This document shows positions 40,990 to 48,967 of a stretch of DNA of 64,000 nt, piece after piece; position 1 is the first letter of the stretch, and the number at the start of each line of letters is the position of its first letter. The notes beneath the pieces are model-generated. The model saw only the letters and a program-made list of their open reading frames with translations. It was not told the DNA's origin and ran no database searches. The stretch is from Hyphomicrobium_A sp963745205. GTDB taxonomy: Bacteria > Pseudomonadota > Alphaproteobacteria > Rhizobiales > Hyphomicrobiaceae. The stretch lies in contig CAVUWX010000005.1 of assembly GCA_963745205.1 (NCBI GenBank), positions 69,854 through 133,853 of the forward strand. Direction: 5' to 3'. The translations under genes were made by a program, and so were the position numbers.

Positions 40990-41313
40990 TTATCGAGCGG
41001 AGCCTGGCGGGATTCTCGTTGCTGAGCCGTCAATTGCTCCGAGAAGTCCACAACGTCGAAAAAAATCGGCGTTGTGACAGAACTCCGGCGCCTCCGAAGA
41101 CGTCTCGGCCTCGGAGCGTGCCAGCCAATCGCGGCATTCGCGCTCACTGCAGCATGCGATGCACCTGGTGCGAGCCTCGTACCAGGCCATACCCCTGTCG
41201 ATGCAAGCTGCCGCGGCCGGAATGACGCCGACGCGCTCCATCATGCGGTCCATCAGCTCGGCTTGGCGAATGATCCGGTTCAACATCGGTCGGCTATAAC
41301 AGAAGTCGCTCAC
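40990..41313 (-). CDS. DUF6455-family protein
   Basis: About 107 residues with the DUF6455 pattern: RQAELMDRMMERVGVIPAAAACIDRGMAWYEARTRCIACCSERECRDWLARSE and then FCHNADFFRRC. The cysteines (about seven) look like metal ligands, and the family is widespread in alphaproteobacteria without a known function. GTG 41313 with GAGGAAG ten bases upstream gives a sensible length; the frame extends to 41694 but the first 127 codons look like noise. Confidence 0.72.
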   Translation of the reverse strand: MSDFCYSRPMLNRIIRQAELMDRMMERVGVIPAAAACIDRGMAWYEARTRCIACCSERECRDWLARSEAETSSEAPEFCHNADFFRRCGLLGAIDGSATRIPPGSAR

Positions 41314-41373
41314 GGCATCTCTTCCTCGCCCGCATTCATAGTAAACGGAAGTGGCGACGGCCGTTTGATCTGG

Positions 41374-41505
41374 ATCAAACGCTGCTGCGGCTCGAAGCCC
41401 ATCGCAACGCAGATCATCTACACCCTCAAATGCCTCGACCTGCAAAACAACACACTCACCAAAACCGCAACCGTCAATGTCCTCCCGAACTTCCAGGAGC
41501 TCTAG
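41374..41505 (+). pseudogene. Relic C-terminus of an Ig-like secreted protein
   Basis: The frame reads WIKRCCGSKPIATQIIYTLKC, then LDLQNNTLTKTATVNVLPNF and QEL before a stop. YTLKC...TKTATVNVLP is the last strand pair of a bacterial Ig-like domain. There is no start. The same VNxLPxFQ tail is found at 37523-37555 and 41830-41862. Confidence 0.5.
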
Positions 41506-41515
41506 GCATCGCGCT

Positions 41516-41803
41516 CTACACCGACGCACCAAAGAGCGAGCGCCGCGCGCGCTCCTCGACCTTTTTCGCCAAGTATACCGAAGCGAGTAACGCACCGACG
41601 TAGTCTGCCCCGATGAGCAACATGTACGTCGTGCCAGCGCTGAAGGCATCGACATCCGTGCCTCCGCTAAAATCGAAAATGAAGTACGCCACATAAAGCG
41701 TGGCTCCCAACAATATGACTTTCAAGACAAGGTACAGGGGAACAGCACTGCCCAGAAATATCACCAACGCAACGACCTTCTCGAAAAACGAAATCGATCT
41801 CAT
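41516..41803 (-). CDS. Small membrane protein
   Basis: Not recognised. 95 residues with two to three hydrophobic helices (VVALVIFLGSAVPLYLVLKVILLGATLYVAYFIFDF and TTYMLLIGADYVGALLASVYLA) and a basic C-terminal tail (KKVEERARRSLFG). Its composition is coding-like and no overlapping frame competes. Starts at ATG 41803. Confidence 0.68.
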   Translation of the reverse strand: MRSISFFEKVVALVIFLGSAVPLYLVLKVILLGATLYVAYFIFDFSGGTDVDAFSAGTTYMLLIGADYVGALLASVYLAKKVEERARRSLFGASV

Positions 41804-41829
41804 CCACTCAATTGTAACATCCTGCCACC

Positions 41830-41862
41830 GTCAACATCCTCCCCACCTTCCAAGGACTTTAG
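41830..41862 (+). repeat. VNILPTFQ tail repeat, third copy
   Basis: Codons VNILPTFQGL then a stop, nearly identical in DNA to 37523-37555 (gtcaacatcctccccacctt). Relic of the 3' end of a repeated gene. Confidence 0.6.
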
Positions 41863-41992
41863 CGCTCGCGTGCCCCGTGCACGCGCGCTCTACCAACGCC
41901 CACGGGACGGCTCTCTTGAGCCAATCAGCCGCCCCCGCAACCCCAATATCCGTGATCTCTCCGCCCGCCGAAATCCGCGATGGTGAGATCGC

Positions 41993-42982
41993 TCAAGCGG
42001 CATCGGCCGCCGGTATCGCAGCCGCATGCGTGATGGATACCTTCGTGCCGTTCTGATCGCTCACGACCTCGACGCGCGCACCGAGCTCCTTGGCCAGCGC
42101 CTGTACGATGCTGGTGCCCAAGCCAGCTTTACCCTCGCTGGCGCCGTCGGTGGACTTGCCCACGCCGTTGTCGGCAATCGACAGCGTCCAGCCAGACCCG
42201 TTGGGGTCGTACGCGACAACAATCCGGCCGTCCGTCGCGCTCGGTGGAAACGCGTACTTCAGGGCGTTGATGACGCTTTCGGTAACGATGAGGCCGATGC
42301 TGACCGCCTCGCTGGATACGACCGTTCCGCCACTGACCTCGGTCTGCAGCGATATGGAGCGGTTTTCGCCGATCATGGATCGCGTCAGCGTCTCGCACAG
42401 CTTCGTCAGGTAGGGAGCGACGGCGATCGGCTCGCCGCGGCCGGAGCCCTGAAGGTGGTGCTGCACGGCGGCGACCGACATCACCCGCTTGTGGGCCTCC
42501 TGCAGGTGGCCGCGCGTCTCGTCCGACTGGACGTTTCTGGCCTTCAACAAGAGAATGCTGGCGATGATCTGCAGGCTGTTGGCGATGCGATGCTGCATCT
42601 CCTCCAGCAGCTGGTCCTTCTGACGCAGGAGATGCGCCAGCTCCTTCTCTACCGCGCGGCGCTCACTGATGTCCTCGATGGCGAGCAGCAGAGCCGTAGG
42701 CGCGTTGCTCTCGGAAAAAACCGTTCGCGCATTGAGCAGCATAGTGCGCAGGCCGATCTTGGGAAACTCGTGCTCAACCTCGTAGCCGTTCATGACGGAC
42801 TGCTCGGGCAAGATCTTTTCCAGGAGCGTGCGCAGCGCCGGAATGTCCCACTGGCCGTCGCCCAACGTGTAGAGCAGCCGACCCTGCGTATCGTTGGGAT
42901 CGGCCTGGAACGTCTCGTAGAAGGAACGGCTGGCGGCGACGACACGCAGGTCCTTGTCCAGCACCAGCAGCGGCTCGCGCAC
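41993..42982 (-). CDS. PAS-HWE-type sensor histidine kinase (N-terminus uncertain)
   Basis: A soluble sensor kinase of 329 residues. An N-terminal PAS domain (about 1-105: LLVLDKDLRVVAASRSFYETFQ, LLYTLGDGQWDIPALR) precedes a HisKA_2 dimerisation region, where EMQHRIANSLQIIAS carries the phosphoacceptor H131. The HATPase domain follows, with NALKYAF and the ADNGVG box. Such kinases feed single-domain regulators or the PhyR stress pathway. The GTG start at 42982 is suspicious. An in-frame shift of one base in the six-C run at 43011-43016 would join it to an ATG at 43074 and add about 30 residues, including the usual SRIFDTVREPL lead-in. A close paralogue is at 62557. Confidence 0.88.
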   Translation of the reverse strand: MREPLLVLDKDLRVVAASRSFYETFQADPNDTQGRLLYTLGDGQWDIPALRTLLEKILPEQSVMNGYEVEHEFPKIGLRTMLLNARTVFSESNAPTALLLAIEDISERRAVEKELAHLLRQKDQLLEEMQHRIANSLQIIASILLLKARNVQSDETRGHLQEAHKRVMSVAAVQHHLQGSGRGEPIAVAPYLTKLCETLTRSMIGENRSISLQTEVSGGTVVSSEAVSIGLIVTESVINALKYAFPPSATDGRIVVAYDPNGSGWTLSIADNGVGKSTDGASEGKAGLGTSIVQALAKELGARVEVVSDQNGTKVSITHAAAIPAADAA

Positions 42983-43070
42983 GGTGTCGAAGATGCGGGA
43001 TAGCGAGCAGTTGGGGGGCAGGCGATAAGCCAGAAAGATAAAGCAGCATAATTACGGTCGGAGCCGTCCA

Positions 43071-43454
43071 TCACTTCTGTCCCGGCTGCCCGCGCATGTC
43101 GAAGCCATCCGGGATCTTCTCGGGTTTGTCGGTGTCGGTGTAAGGCTCGTGGCAGTGAGCAGTGAGGTCACGGTCTCGCATGTGCACCAGCCACTGCCTC
43201 GTCGAGCAGCCCTCGCGAGTGTAAGGTCCAACGTACCCGCATACGGCCGGCCAGTCGCACGTCAAGTAATAGGAAGCGCCCCTGCGCCGTTCGCAGCGAT
43301 ACGACCTGATTGGTGACTGTGGATCGGCGCGTTCTACCAAACGCAGCATTTCGACGTGCGCTTCGCAATCCCGCACGGTCTCGTAGCTGAAGGTCGCAGT
43401 GGTCTGCGTCCCGTCCTGCATCGTCAGCACCATGTAGAGCGTTGCGGCGTCCAT
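43071..43454 (-). CDS. Hypothetical cysteine-containing protein (first of three-gene run)
   Basis: Not recognised. A 127-residue protein with six cysteines in its C-terminal half (RCERRR, YLTCDWPAVCGY, REGCS, AHCHEP). The start MDAATLYMVLTMQDG and FSYETVRDCEAHVEML resemble the N-terminus of the next gene upstream (MDDALYMVFL), so the two may derive from one small gene. It is the last of three minus-strand genes (44163 to 43071), close together. Confidence 0.62.
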   Translation of the reverse strand: MDAATLYMVLTMQDGTQTTATFSYETVRDCEAHVEMLRLVERADPQSPIRSYRCERRRGASYYLTCDWPAVCGYVGPYTREGCSTRQWLVHMRDRDLTAHCHEPYTDTDKPEKIPDGFDMRGQPGQK

Positions 43455-43465
43455 GCTGTGAACCT

Positions 43466-43666
43466 CTAGTCTTCGCCTGTCGCGCTGAATTCGATTTCAG
43501 CGCCGCAGTTGGAATAGCAATAGGCAACTTGGTCCTTGTGCTGACGCCGGGCTCCAATCGCGCGCTGCATGCAGGCTTCCCGCGAAAGATGATAGCCAGC
43601 ATGCTGATCGGCTGGCGCGCACCCAAGAGCGGTGCATAGAAAGACCATGTACAGCGCGTCGTCCAT
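43466..43666 (-). CDS. Small secreted protein
   Basis: Not recognised. From ATG 43666 the 66 residues start MDDALYMVFLCTALGCAPAD, which could be a lipoprotein-like or signal sequence, and continue with HLSREACMQRAIGARRQHKDQVAYCYSNCGAEI. Cysteines suggest export. The longer frame to 43969 is antisense noise. Its ATG overlaps the stop of the upstream gene (43666-44163), indicating coupling. Confidence 0.6.
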   Translation of the reverse strand: MDDALYMVFLCTALGCAPADQHAGYHLSREACMQRAIGARRQHKDQVAYCYSNCGAEIEFSATGED

Positions 43667-44163
43667 TAGCCGCCCAATGCGCCATTCAACTGGGTCCACC
43701 TGTAAACGAGCCGGTTCCCGATCAGCCGCCAGTGCCTGCGATCCATCACCCACACGGGCACCTTCACGCAGACGGCGCTGTCGCGGCCCGAGGGCTTCCA
43801 CTCGTGACGGTGCGTCGAGGTATGGCACCCCGGCACGGTTGTCGGAGTGCCGCCGATAATCCAAGGCTTGTTCTTGGGCCCGTCGAAAGTAGTCACCAGA
43901 AGCTGCGTGGCGAGTACGAGGTCGCCCGTATCCTCTTCTCGTAGGAAATCCACCCCAATCGTCTGGCACCGAGCCTTGTTGCCCCGCACCCGCTCGCTTT
44001 CAGCAACCTGCAGGCAGGCTTGCTTGTTGGACATCGGCACGACGAGCGGGTGGTGCACCGGCACTCGTGTGTGCACGAGCTTCATCCTCGGGTAGGCCTC
44101 GAAGTACCGCCCCAAACGATCAAGGTCCCAAGTCGGCAGACCCATGCCCGCGAGATAGAGCAC
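43666..44163 (-). CDS. Hypothetical protein (first gene of three-gene run)
   Basis: Not recognised. About 165 residues from a GTG at 44163 (ATG at 44145 is an alternative). It is soluble, without an obvious signal, and has several cysteines (SNKQACLQV, NKARCQTIG, TVPGCHTSTHRHEWK, AVCVKVPVWVM). It leads the three-gene minus-strand group. Confidence 0.62.
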   Translation of the reverse strand: MLYLAGMGLPTWDLDRLGRYFEAYPRMKLVHTRVPVHHPLVVPMSNKQACLQVAESERVRGNKARCQTIGVDFLREEDTGDLVLATQLLVTTFDGPKNKPWIIGGTPTTVPGCHTSTHRHEWKPSGRDSAVCVKVPVWVMDRRHWRLIGNRLVYRWTQLNGALGG

Positions 44164-44278
44164 TGAGCGGATCCCTGACTTCGCCGCCTGACGCCATCTC
44201 CACGTCAGCGGCGACGGGAAGATGACTTCTTGTTGCTGCCGAAGACGAGCGCATCCAGGCTACGCATTGAGGTTTTCC

Positions 44279-44848
44279 TCACTTGATCTCCCAGACCGTG
44301 TTGTGCGGGATGTCCATCGCGAACGAGCCGGCCGGCTCACCAGCCGGTGTCGGCACCGTGACGCAAGCAAATGGCTCGAGCCCAGTGATGCCCTTGTACT
44401 TGCCGGTGCCGCCCTTGATGAAATGCGTCCCGCAATCCATTTTCGGCTGCGCCTTGTCGAGTTCGCGCGTATCGAACGTTGAGAACACAGTATCACCGTC
44501 GGCGTCGGTCATGGCGCAGGCGCCGTCGAAGTACGTCTTGCCGCCTGTCTCAACCTTTATCGCGTGGCACTTGGCCTTCAACTTGTCGAACGCCGGCTCG
44601 CCTTTGGTGTTCTCCGTGGTGCCGACCATTTCCAGCGCGGTGACCTTACCGACGCCGGAAAGTTCGGTGGTCCCCAAGGGATGGAACACGTAGTGCGAGG
44701 TGTAGCTCGTGGATCCCTTCTTCTCCAGCGGCGCCGCAAGAACGGCCGCAGGGGCAAAGGCCATGAGTGCCCCGGAGAGAAGCGCTGTCTTGACAAGTGT
44801 CCTCGCTGCGGCGGGTGCCGCGATTATGCTCGGATTTATGGGCTTCAT
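44279..44848 (-). CDS. Secreted protein of unknown function
   Basis: A 189-residue exported protein with a long signal peptide (residues about 1-38, hydrophobic TALLSGALMAFAPAAVLAA). The mature part is beta-rich and ends GGTGKYKGITGLEPFACVTVP, a segment found in small periplasmic proteins of Hyphomicrobiales that lack an assigned function. Two cysteine pairs (AKCHAI, GACAM, DCGTHF, FACV) may form disulfides. A start ATG at 44848 is followed by a good signal, and GGAGGAACC lies upstream. Confidence 0.78.
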   Translation of the reverse strand: MKPINPSIIAAPAAARTLVKTALLSGALMAFAPAAVLAAPLEKKGSTSYTSHYVFHPLGTTELSGVGKVTALEMVGTTENTKGEPAFDKLKAKCHAIKVETGGKTYFDGACAMTDADGDTVFSTFDTRELDKAQPKMDCGTHFIKGGTGKYKGITGLEPFACVTVPTPAGEPAGSFAMDIPHNTVWEIK

Positions 44849-45061
44849 TGGTTCCTCCCTGGATTGAGCGGCGGCTTAAAGCCTATGCTCTGACCATGGG
44901 AACCGCCGCGGAGTGCGCTTGCGCTTGAGACGAGTGTGAGAGGGCTGTTGCTCAAACGCAAAAAAGCGTCGAATAACAACATGTGACGCATCGCTGGCAG
45001 GTTCAAGTGCTTCCGGGCCTAGAGTCAGCAAACGGCCGATGCTGTCGATAAAGGCGTTGAG

Positions 45062-45334
45062 ATGCCGGCCGAACGGTGGTTCCGTCGTCTGATCGCTATC
45101 AGCGACCGCGACTCCCAGTCAAAGCGCCTCGGTGTGAAGCACTTCGGCGGCGAGCACGTCATCCCCGGCAATATCCTCGTGCGTCAGCGGGGAACCCAGT
45201 GGCACCCTGGCACGGGCGTTGGCATCGGCAGGGACCACACGATCTTCGCCGTGGTCGAGGGCGCGGTCGAGTTCAACACCAAGCTCAGGGGCCGCGTCTA
45301 CGTTTCCGTGCGGCCGCAAGGGGTTGCCGAATAA
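45062..45334 (+). CDS. rpmA: Divergent ribosomal protein bL27 paralogue
   Basis: Ninety residues. From residue 20 on it is clearly bL27: RDSQSKRLGVKHFGGEHVIPGN, ILVRQRGTQWHPGTGVGIGRDHT, IFAVVEGAVEF, GRVYVSVRP. The first 19 residues (MPAERWFRRLIAISD) are not bL27. The normal conserved N-terminal extension (AHKKAGGSSRNG, which reaches the peptidyl transferase centre) is missing; the DNA before the conserved part could be a frame-broken version of it. An intact rpmA normally sits beside rplU and obgE, so this is a second, altered copy in an accessory region. It may be a pseudogene or a specialised paralogue. Confidence 0.8.
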   Translation: MPAERWFRRLIAISDRDSQSKRLGVKHFGGEHVIPGNILVRQRGTQWHPGTGVGIGRDHTIFAVVEGAVEFNTKLRGRVYVSVRPQGVAE

Positions 45335-45343
45335 CGACGACTA

Positions 45344-45430
45344 CGGTGCGCGTGAACTGCGAGCTCGCGGTGTTCAAGCCGGAGGCTTAAGAAAGAAAAA
45401 GGGCAACACCCATGCTCAGGTGTCGCCCTT
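45344..45430 (+). repeat. Gene-tail plus terminator repeat, copy 1
   Basis: The codons CELAVFKPEA with a stop at 45388-45390 and then a hairpin GGGCAACACC (45401-45410) / GGTGTCGCCC (45419-45428) recur, diverged, at 47965-48065. It looks like the 3' end of a lost gene together with its terminator. Confidence 0.6.
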
Positions 45431-45688
45431 CATGCCCGACCGCTTGCTGGGTCAGGACAGCTCGGCCACTCCCACCCCAGGGGGTTGAGGATGCAGTGGC
45501 GAGGGCTGATCCCTCGTCCGAGACCAGCCCCTAGCGCGCTCTTAGCAATAGTTGATCAGTAAATCCGATCGGTAGCGCGCGTTGACATACGTGTACGCCC
45601 TCAGCGATGAGCGGCACTTGACCTTGATCAAACTGAGGTGCGGCACTTGTGTTATATCGGCGCGAAGAACGCTGTGGAGGAAACCCCC

Positions 45689-46048
45689 ATGTACAAGATC
45701 GAAAAATTCGCCACTACCATCCTCATGGCAGCTCTCGCCCTGACCATGACGACCTTCGCTAGTCTTGGTGCCAGCCAGTTCGAGGGCGCCTGGAAAGTCA
45801 CCGATACGAGCGGGAAGGCCTTCGAAATCACACTCGGCAGCGACGGATCCGCAAAGGCCGACCGAACCGCCGAGGGCATGACCGGCACTTGGAAGGAAGA
45901 GGGCTCAGCTGCCGTCATAACGTGGGATACGGGCTGGACTACGAAGATCTCCAAGGAAGGCGACAAATACACAAAGGCCGCCTTCAAGAAGGGCGAACCC
46001 ACGAGCGGTAAGCCCACCAACACGTCGGACGCCGAAAAGATCAAGTAA
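45689..46048 (+). CDS. Small secreted protein
   Basis: A 119-residue exported protein from ATG 45689 with a clear GTGGAGG ribosome site. Residues 1-29 are a signal peptide (FATTILMAALALTMTTFASLGAS). The mature part (FEGAWKVTDTSGKAFEITLGSDGSAKADRTAEGMTGTWKEEGSAAVITWDTGWTTKISKEG) is a beta-sandwich-like, lipocalin-type small domain. Function unknown. It is a single gene. Confidence 0.78.
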   Translation: MYKIEKFATTILMAALALTMTTFASLGASQFEGAWKVTDTSGKAFEITLGSDGSAKADRTAEGMTGTWKEEGSAAVITWDTGWTTKISKEGDKYTKAAFKKGEPTSGKPTNTSDAEKIK

Positions 46049-46301
46049 GCGCGCCCGTTTCCGGCGATGTACCAAACCCTCCGCTCCGTCTCCGACCACC
46101 ACGTGTTCGTGGTCTGCCGGGACGGCAGGTTGACGATCTGCCCGATCACTTCCGCAATCTAGGCCCATGGCAGGGAATGCACCGCGGGGGAGATCGAGAA
46201 ACTCAAGGCACACTAACACCGGGCGCTCGCGCACGTTCAGGCACCGTTCAAAGTCGAGCGGAAAAGATGGGCTCTTATCAATTGGAGCTCGGAGAAAACT
46301 G

Positions 46302-46523
46302 ATGGTTTCCGCTTGGTGGCTGATGACTGCCTTCTTAGCCGGAGCAACGGTTTCTGGCGTCTGGTTTTGGCTACAGGACTACCTCGATCGCGCCTATCTT
46401 GATCACACCTACGGTGTGAAAGAGGGCGATCAACGACGTTCATCGTCCTCAGGCGGCTCAGTCCCGAGCGGAGTGCTTGATAGCGCATCCCAAGTGGCCG
46501 AGCAGGGCATCGAAGCCGCCTGA
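46302..46523 (+). CDS. Small single-span membrane protein
   Basis: Not recognised. Seventy-three residues from ATG 46302 behind GGAGCTCGGAG. One hydrophobic helix (WWLMTAFLAGATVSGVWFWLQ) is followed by a cytoplasmic or periplasmic polar tail rich in serine and glycine. The codon use is coding-like, but no family could be placed. Confidence 0.6.
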   Translation: MVSAWWLMTAFLAGATVSGVWFWLQDYLDRAYLDHTYGVKEGDQRRSSSSGGSVPSGVLDSASQVAEQGIEAA

Positions 46524-46563
46524 ATCCCGCCGTCCGATCAACAACGCGGCTATGCGCGTTGGC

Positions 46564-47889
46564 TTAAGGCTGGACCAGAGCCTGCTTAGGTGAGGCAGGT
46601 GCTACGCGCCAGATGGTGTTGCCCACGTCGTCCGCCACCAGGAGCGCGCCCTTCTTGTCGATGACGACCCCCACGGGGCGGCCGCGCGCATTGCCGTCGG
46701 CGTCGATGAAACCACTGAGGATGTCCTCTGGCGGCCCCGACGGCTGGCCGTCTTTGAACGGCACGAAGATCACCTTGTAACCTGCGGCCGGATCGCGGTT
46801 CCAGGAGCCGTGCTGACCAATGAAGGCGCCGCCCCGGAAATGCTCGGGCAGCAGCTTGCCATCATAGAATGCAAGCCCCAGCGAGGCCGTATGCGCGCCG
46901 AGGCCATAGTCGGGCACGAGTGCCTTGGCGACGAGGTCCGGTTTCTGCTCCTTCACGCGCGTATCGATGTGCTGGCCGAAATAACTGAAGGGCCAGCCGT
47001 AGAAGCCACCATCCTTCACGGTCGTGAGGTAGTCCGGGGGTACATCGTTGCCAAGTTCGTCGCGCTCGTTGACGACGGTCCATAGCTGCTTTGACTGCGG
47101 CTGCCAGCCCAACCCAACCGGATTGCGCAGGCCGGAGGCGAAGATGCGGCTGTGGCCAGTGGCCGGATCGATTTCGAGAATTGCAGCGCGGCCCTCTTCC
47201 TTGTCGAGGCCGTTCTCGCCGACGTTGCTGTTGGAGCCCACGGTCACGTAGAGCTTCTTGCCGTCCTCACTGGCGATGACGTTCTTGGTCCAGTGGTGAT
47301 CGATGGGACCGCCTGGGAGGTCGGCGACCTTTTCGCCGGCCTGGGAGACATTCTCACCATCATAGCGGAAGCGCAGAAGTGCGTCGGTATCGGCCACGTA
47401 GAAGGCGTCGCCCACAAGCGCCATGCCCAAGGGCGAGTTAAGGCCGGTGAGGAACGTGCGCTTGATCTCGGCCGCGCCGCCGTCGCCGTCGGCATCGCGC
47501 AGGAGCGTGATGCGGTTGGGGCTCGCCTTCTTGGTGCTACCGGCGCGCTTCATGAAGAAGCTCATGAACCAAGCCTTGAGGCCCGTGCCTTCCTTTGGCC
47601 GCGGCGGAGCGTCGGTCTCGGCCACAAGGACGTCGCCGTTTGGCAACACATAGAGCCAGCGCGGATGATCGAGATCCTTGGCGAAGGCCGTCACCCGCAT
47701 GCCTTTAGAGGCGGAGGGCGAAGTACCTGCGGGCCAACTCTTGGCCGGCGCGATGTTGACTGTCGGAACGAGCGAGTGCTCGGGTTGCGGGAGCTGCGGG
47801 TTCGGACCAAACCCCGGCGCATATTCTTGGCTTTGGGCAACCCCGGAAAGCAATATGGCGCCGACAAAGAGTGCTGCCAGCGAGCGCAT
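46564..47889 (-). CDS. PQQ-dependent sugar (sorbosone/glucose) dehydrogenase, secreted
   Basis: A 441-residue periplasmic six-bladed beta-propeller of the GSDH family. Residues 1-20 form a signal peptide (LAALFVGAILLSGVAQSQ). Family motifs include DLDHPRWLYVLPNGDVLVAE, DHHWTKNVIASEDGKKLYVTVGSNSNVGENG, ASGLRNPVGLGW, LWTVVNERDELG, and FIGQHGSWNR and RGRPVGVVIDKKGALLVADD at the C-terminus. Such enzymes oxidise aldoses with PQQ and pass electrons to the respiratory chain; the substrate here is not known. PQQ needs a PqqA-derived cofactor, and an orphan pqqA-like gene is 9 kb upstream. Starts at ATG 47889. Confidence 0.9.
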   Translation of the reverse strand: MRSLAALFVGAILLSGVAQSQEYAPGFGPNPQLPQPEHSLVPTVNIAPAKSWPAGTSPSASKGMRVTAFAKDLDHPRWLYVLPNGDVLVAETDAPPRPKEGTGLKAWFMSFFMKRAGSTKKASPNRITLLRDADGDGGAAEIKRTFLTGLNSPLGMALVGDAFYVADTDALLRFRYDGENVSQAGEKVADLPGGPIDHHWTKNVIASEDGKKLYVTVGSNSNVGENGLDKEEGRAAILEIDPATGHSRIFASGLRNPVGLGWQPQSKQLWTVVNERDELGNDVPPDYLTTVKDGGFYGWPFSYFGQHIDTRVKEQKPDLVAKALVPDYGLGAHTASLGLAFYDGKLLPEHFRGGAFIGQHGSWNRDPAAGYKVIFVPFKDGQPSGPPEDILSGFIDADGNARGRPVGVVIDKKGALLVADDVGNTIWRVAPASPKQALVQP

Positions 47890-47964
47890 ATATGGACCTC
47901 CCGAGCGATCAGATATTCAGCGTGACCGAACAACAACGATGCGATCGTTTCGGTTCCAGTACAG

Positions 47965-48065
47965 CCAGCGACGGCTGCGCGCTCGTGCAGTGCCAGCTCG
48001 CAGTGTTCAAGCTGGAGACGTAAAAAGAGAGGCGACACCAGACGCTCAACCCGGGGTGTTGCCCT
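47965..48065 (+). repeat. Gene-tail plus terminator repeat, copy 2
   Basis: The frame ALVQCQLAVFKLET with a stop at about 48020 and a hairpin GGCGACACC (48031-48039) / GGTGTTGCC (48055-48063). Diverged copy of 45344-45430. The remaining bases from 47890 to 48302 hold nothing else I recognise. Confidence 0.6.
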
Positions 48066-48302
48066 GAAATGGCCTGACCTTTTGAGGGACGGCTCGAGGG
48101 GGGCGTGCCTAATCAGGCTGGTGAACTCAAAACTGTCCAGCGATGGTGCGGTTCCGCAAATCATGCCGATGGCAGTGGATAACTGCGGCTCAGCTTCGAC
48201 CACCCGTGATTGGGCACAGCCCATTCCGCACGGCAGGGATTGTCCCGCCTGGCCATTTCGCGCAAGTCTGCGGGGCTGCAAGCAAATAGGAGGGGCACGA
48301 TC

Positions 48303-48459
48303 ATGAGTCTTAAAGAGCATACTCGGAGCGATCACGTTCGCCTTTGTCGTCGTTGGAGCAGTCGCGACGATTGCTTCGGTCGCTGTGCAGCCCGCTATCG
48401 CGGGTGACTCGGACGGCGGTGACGGCACAGGCGGAGGCTCAGGTAAACAGGGGCCCTGA
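48303..48459 (+). pseudogene. Small secreted peptide gene with a one-base frameshift
   Basis: ATG 48303 has a textbook AGGAGG ribosome site, but its frame is antisense-looking. Shifting by one base at about 48313-48315 gives MSLKSILGAITFAFVVVGAV, a signal-peptide-like stretch, then a Gly/Asp-rich tail ending GGSGKQGP and a stop at 48457. The true product is probably this 51-residue secreted peptide, with an indel near its fifth codon. Confidence 0.5.
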
Positions 48460-48489
48460 AAGCTAGGCACCGGCTATAGCGCAACAGAA

Positions 48490-48513
48490 AGCCCCGCTCG
48501 GATCGGCGGGGCT
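48490..48513. terminator. Hairpin terminator
   Basis: AGCCCCGC (48490-48497) and GCGGGGCT (48506-48513) with an 8-base loop, placed between the small secreted gene and the end of the FliJ-like gene. It can serve both. Confidence 0.65.
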
Positions 48514-48886
48514 ACGTTCTAGTTGAGGGCGATCTCGGCCGCGCGACCCTTGCTTGCCTCGGTGCCGGCACGTCGGCGCGGTTGAGTTGCTCCAGCGCAT
48601 CGTCGCGCTCTCGCAGAGCCTCCTCGAGCTTCACCTTCAGGACGGCGGCAGACACCCGCAGGTTTTCGCGGCGTTGCCTCGCCGATTTGGCGAAGTTTGA
48701 ATAGGCTGGATGGATGGGGTCTTCGATCTTGGTGCGGTTCTCTTCGGCCTTGATCTGGCGATCGAGGCCAGAGGCAGTGTCTTGAAGCTCGCTGATCAAG
48801 GACTCGAGATCGGCAACCTTCGCGCGCTTCATCCGTAGAGCCGTCTCAAGCGACGCGTTCCGAGATTCGGATTTCATAATTCTCAT
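48512..48886 (-). CDS. fliJ: FliJ-like flagellar export chaperone, isolated
   Basis: About 124 residues, almost entirely coiled coil (about residues 15-100). It has the alphaproteobacterial FliJ signature: an LRMKRAKVADLESLISELQ start, DRQIKAEENRTKIEDPIHPAY, and FAKSARQRRENLRVSAAVLKVKLEEALRERDDALEQL. FliJ helps escort flagellar export substrates and chaperones to the FlhA-FliI export gate. No flagellar gene is near, so this is an orphan copy in an accessory region. The start is ATG 48886 or 48877. Confidence 0.75.
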   Translation of the reverse strand: MRIMKSESRNASLETALRMKRAKVADLESLISELQDTASGLDRQIKAEENRTKIEDPIHPAYSNFAKSARQRRENLRVSAAVLKVKLEEALRERDDALEQLNRADVPAPRQARVARPRSPSTRT

Positions 48887-48931
48887 CAATGAACTAGTTA
48901 ACTGTCCTCCCATGTATTCTCTCGCCCCACA

Positions 48932-48961
48932 CAAAAAAAGCCCCGGCTTGCGACCGGGGCT
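48932..48961 (-). terminator. Rho-independent terminator (minus strand)
   Basis: Stem CCGGGGCT/AGCCCCGG at 48939-48946 and 48954-48961. In the minus direction a run of seven T residues follows (48932-48938). It ends the minus-strand gene at 48968-49285. Confidence 0.85.
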
Positions 48962-48967
48962 CTCTAG

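Noticed and set aside
42026..43003. 325-codon plus-strand frame opposite the HWE kinase
   Set aside because: Antisense shadow; the kinase on the minus strand is certain.
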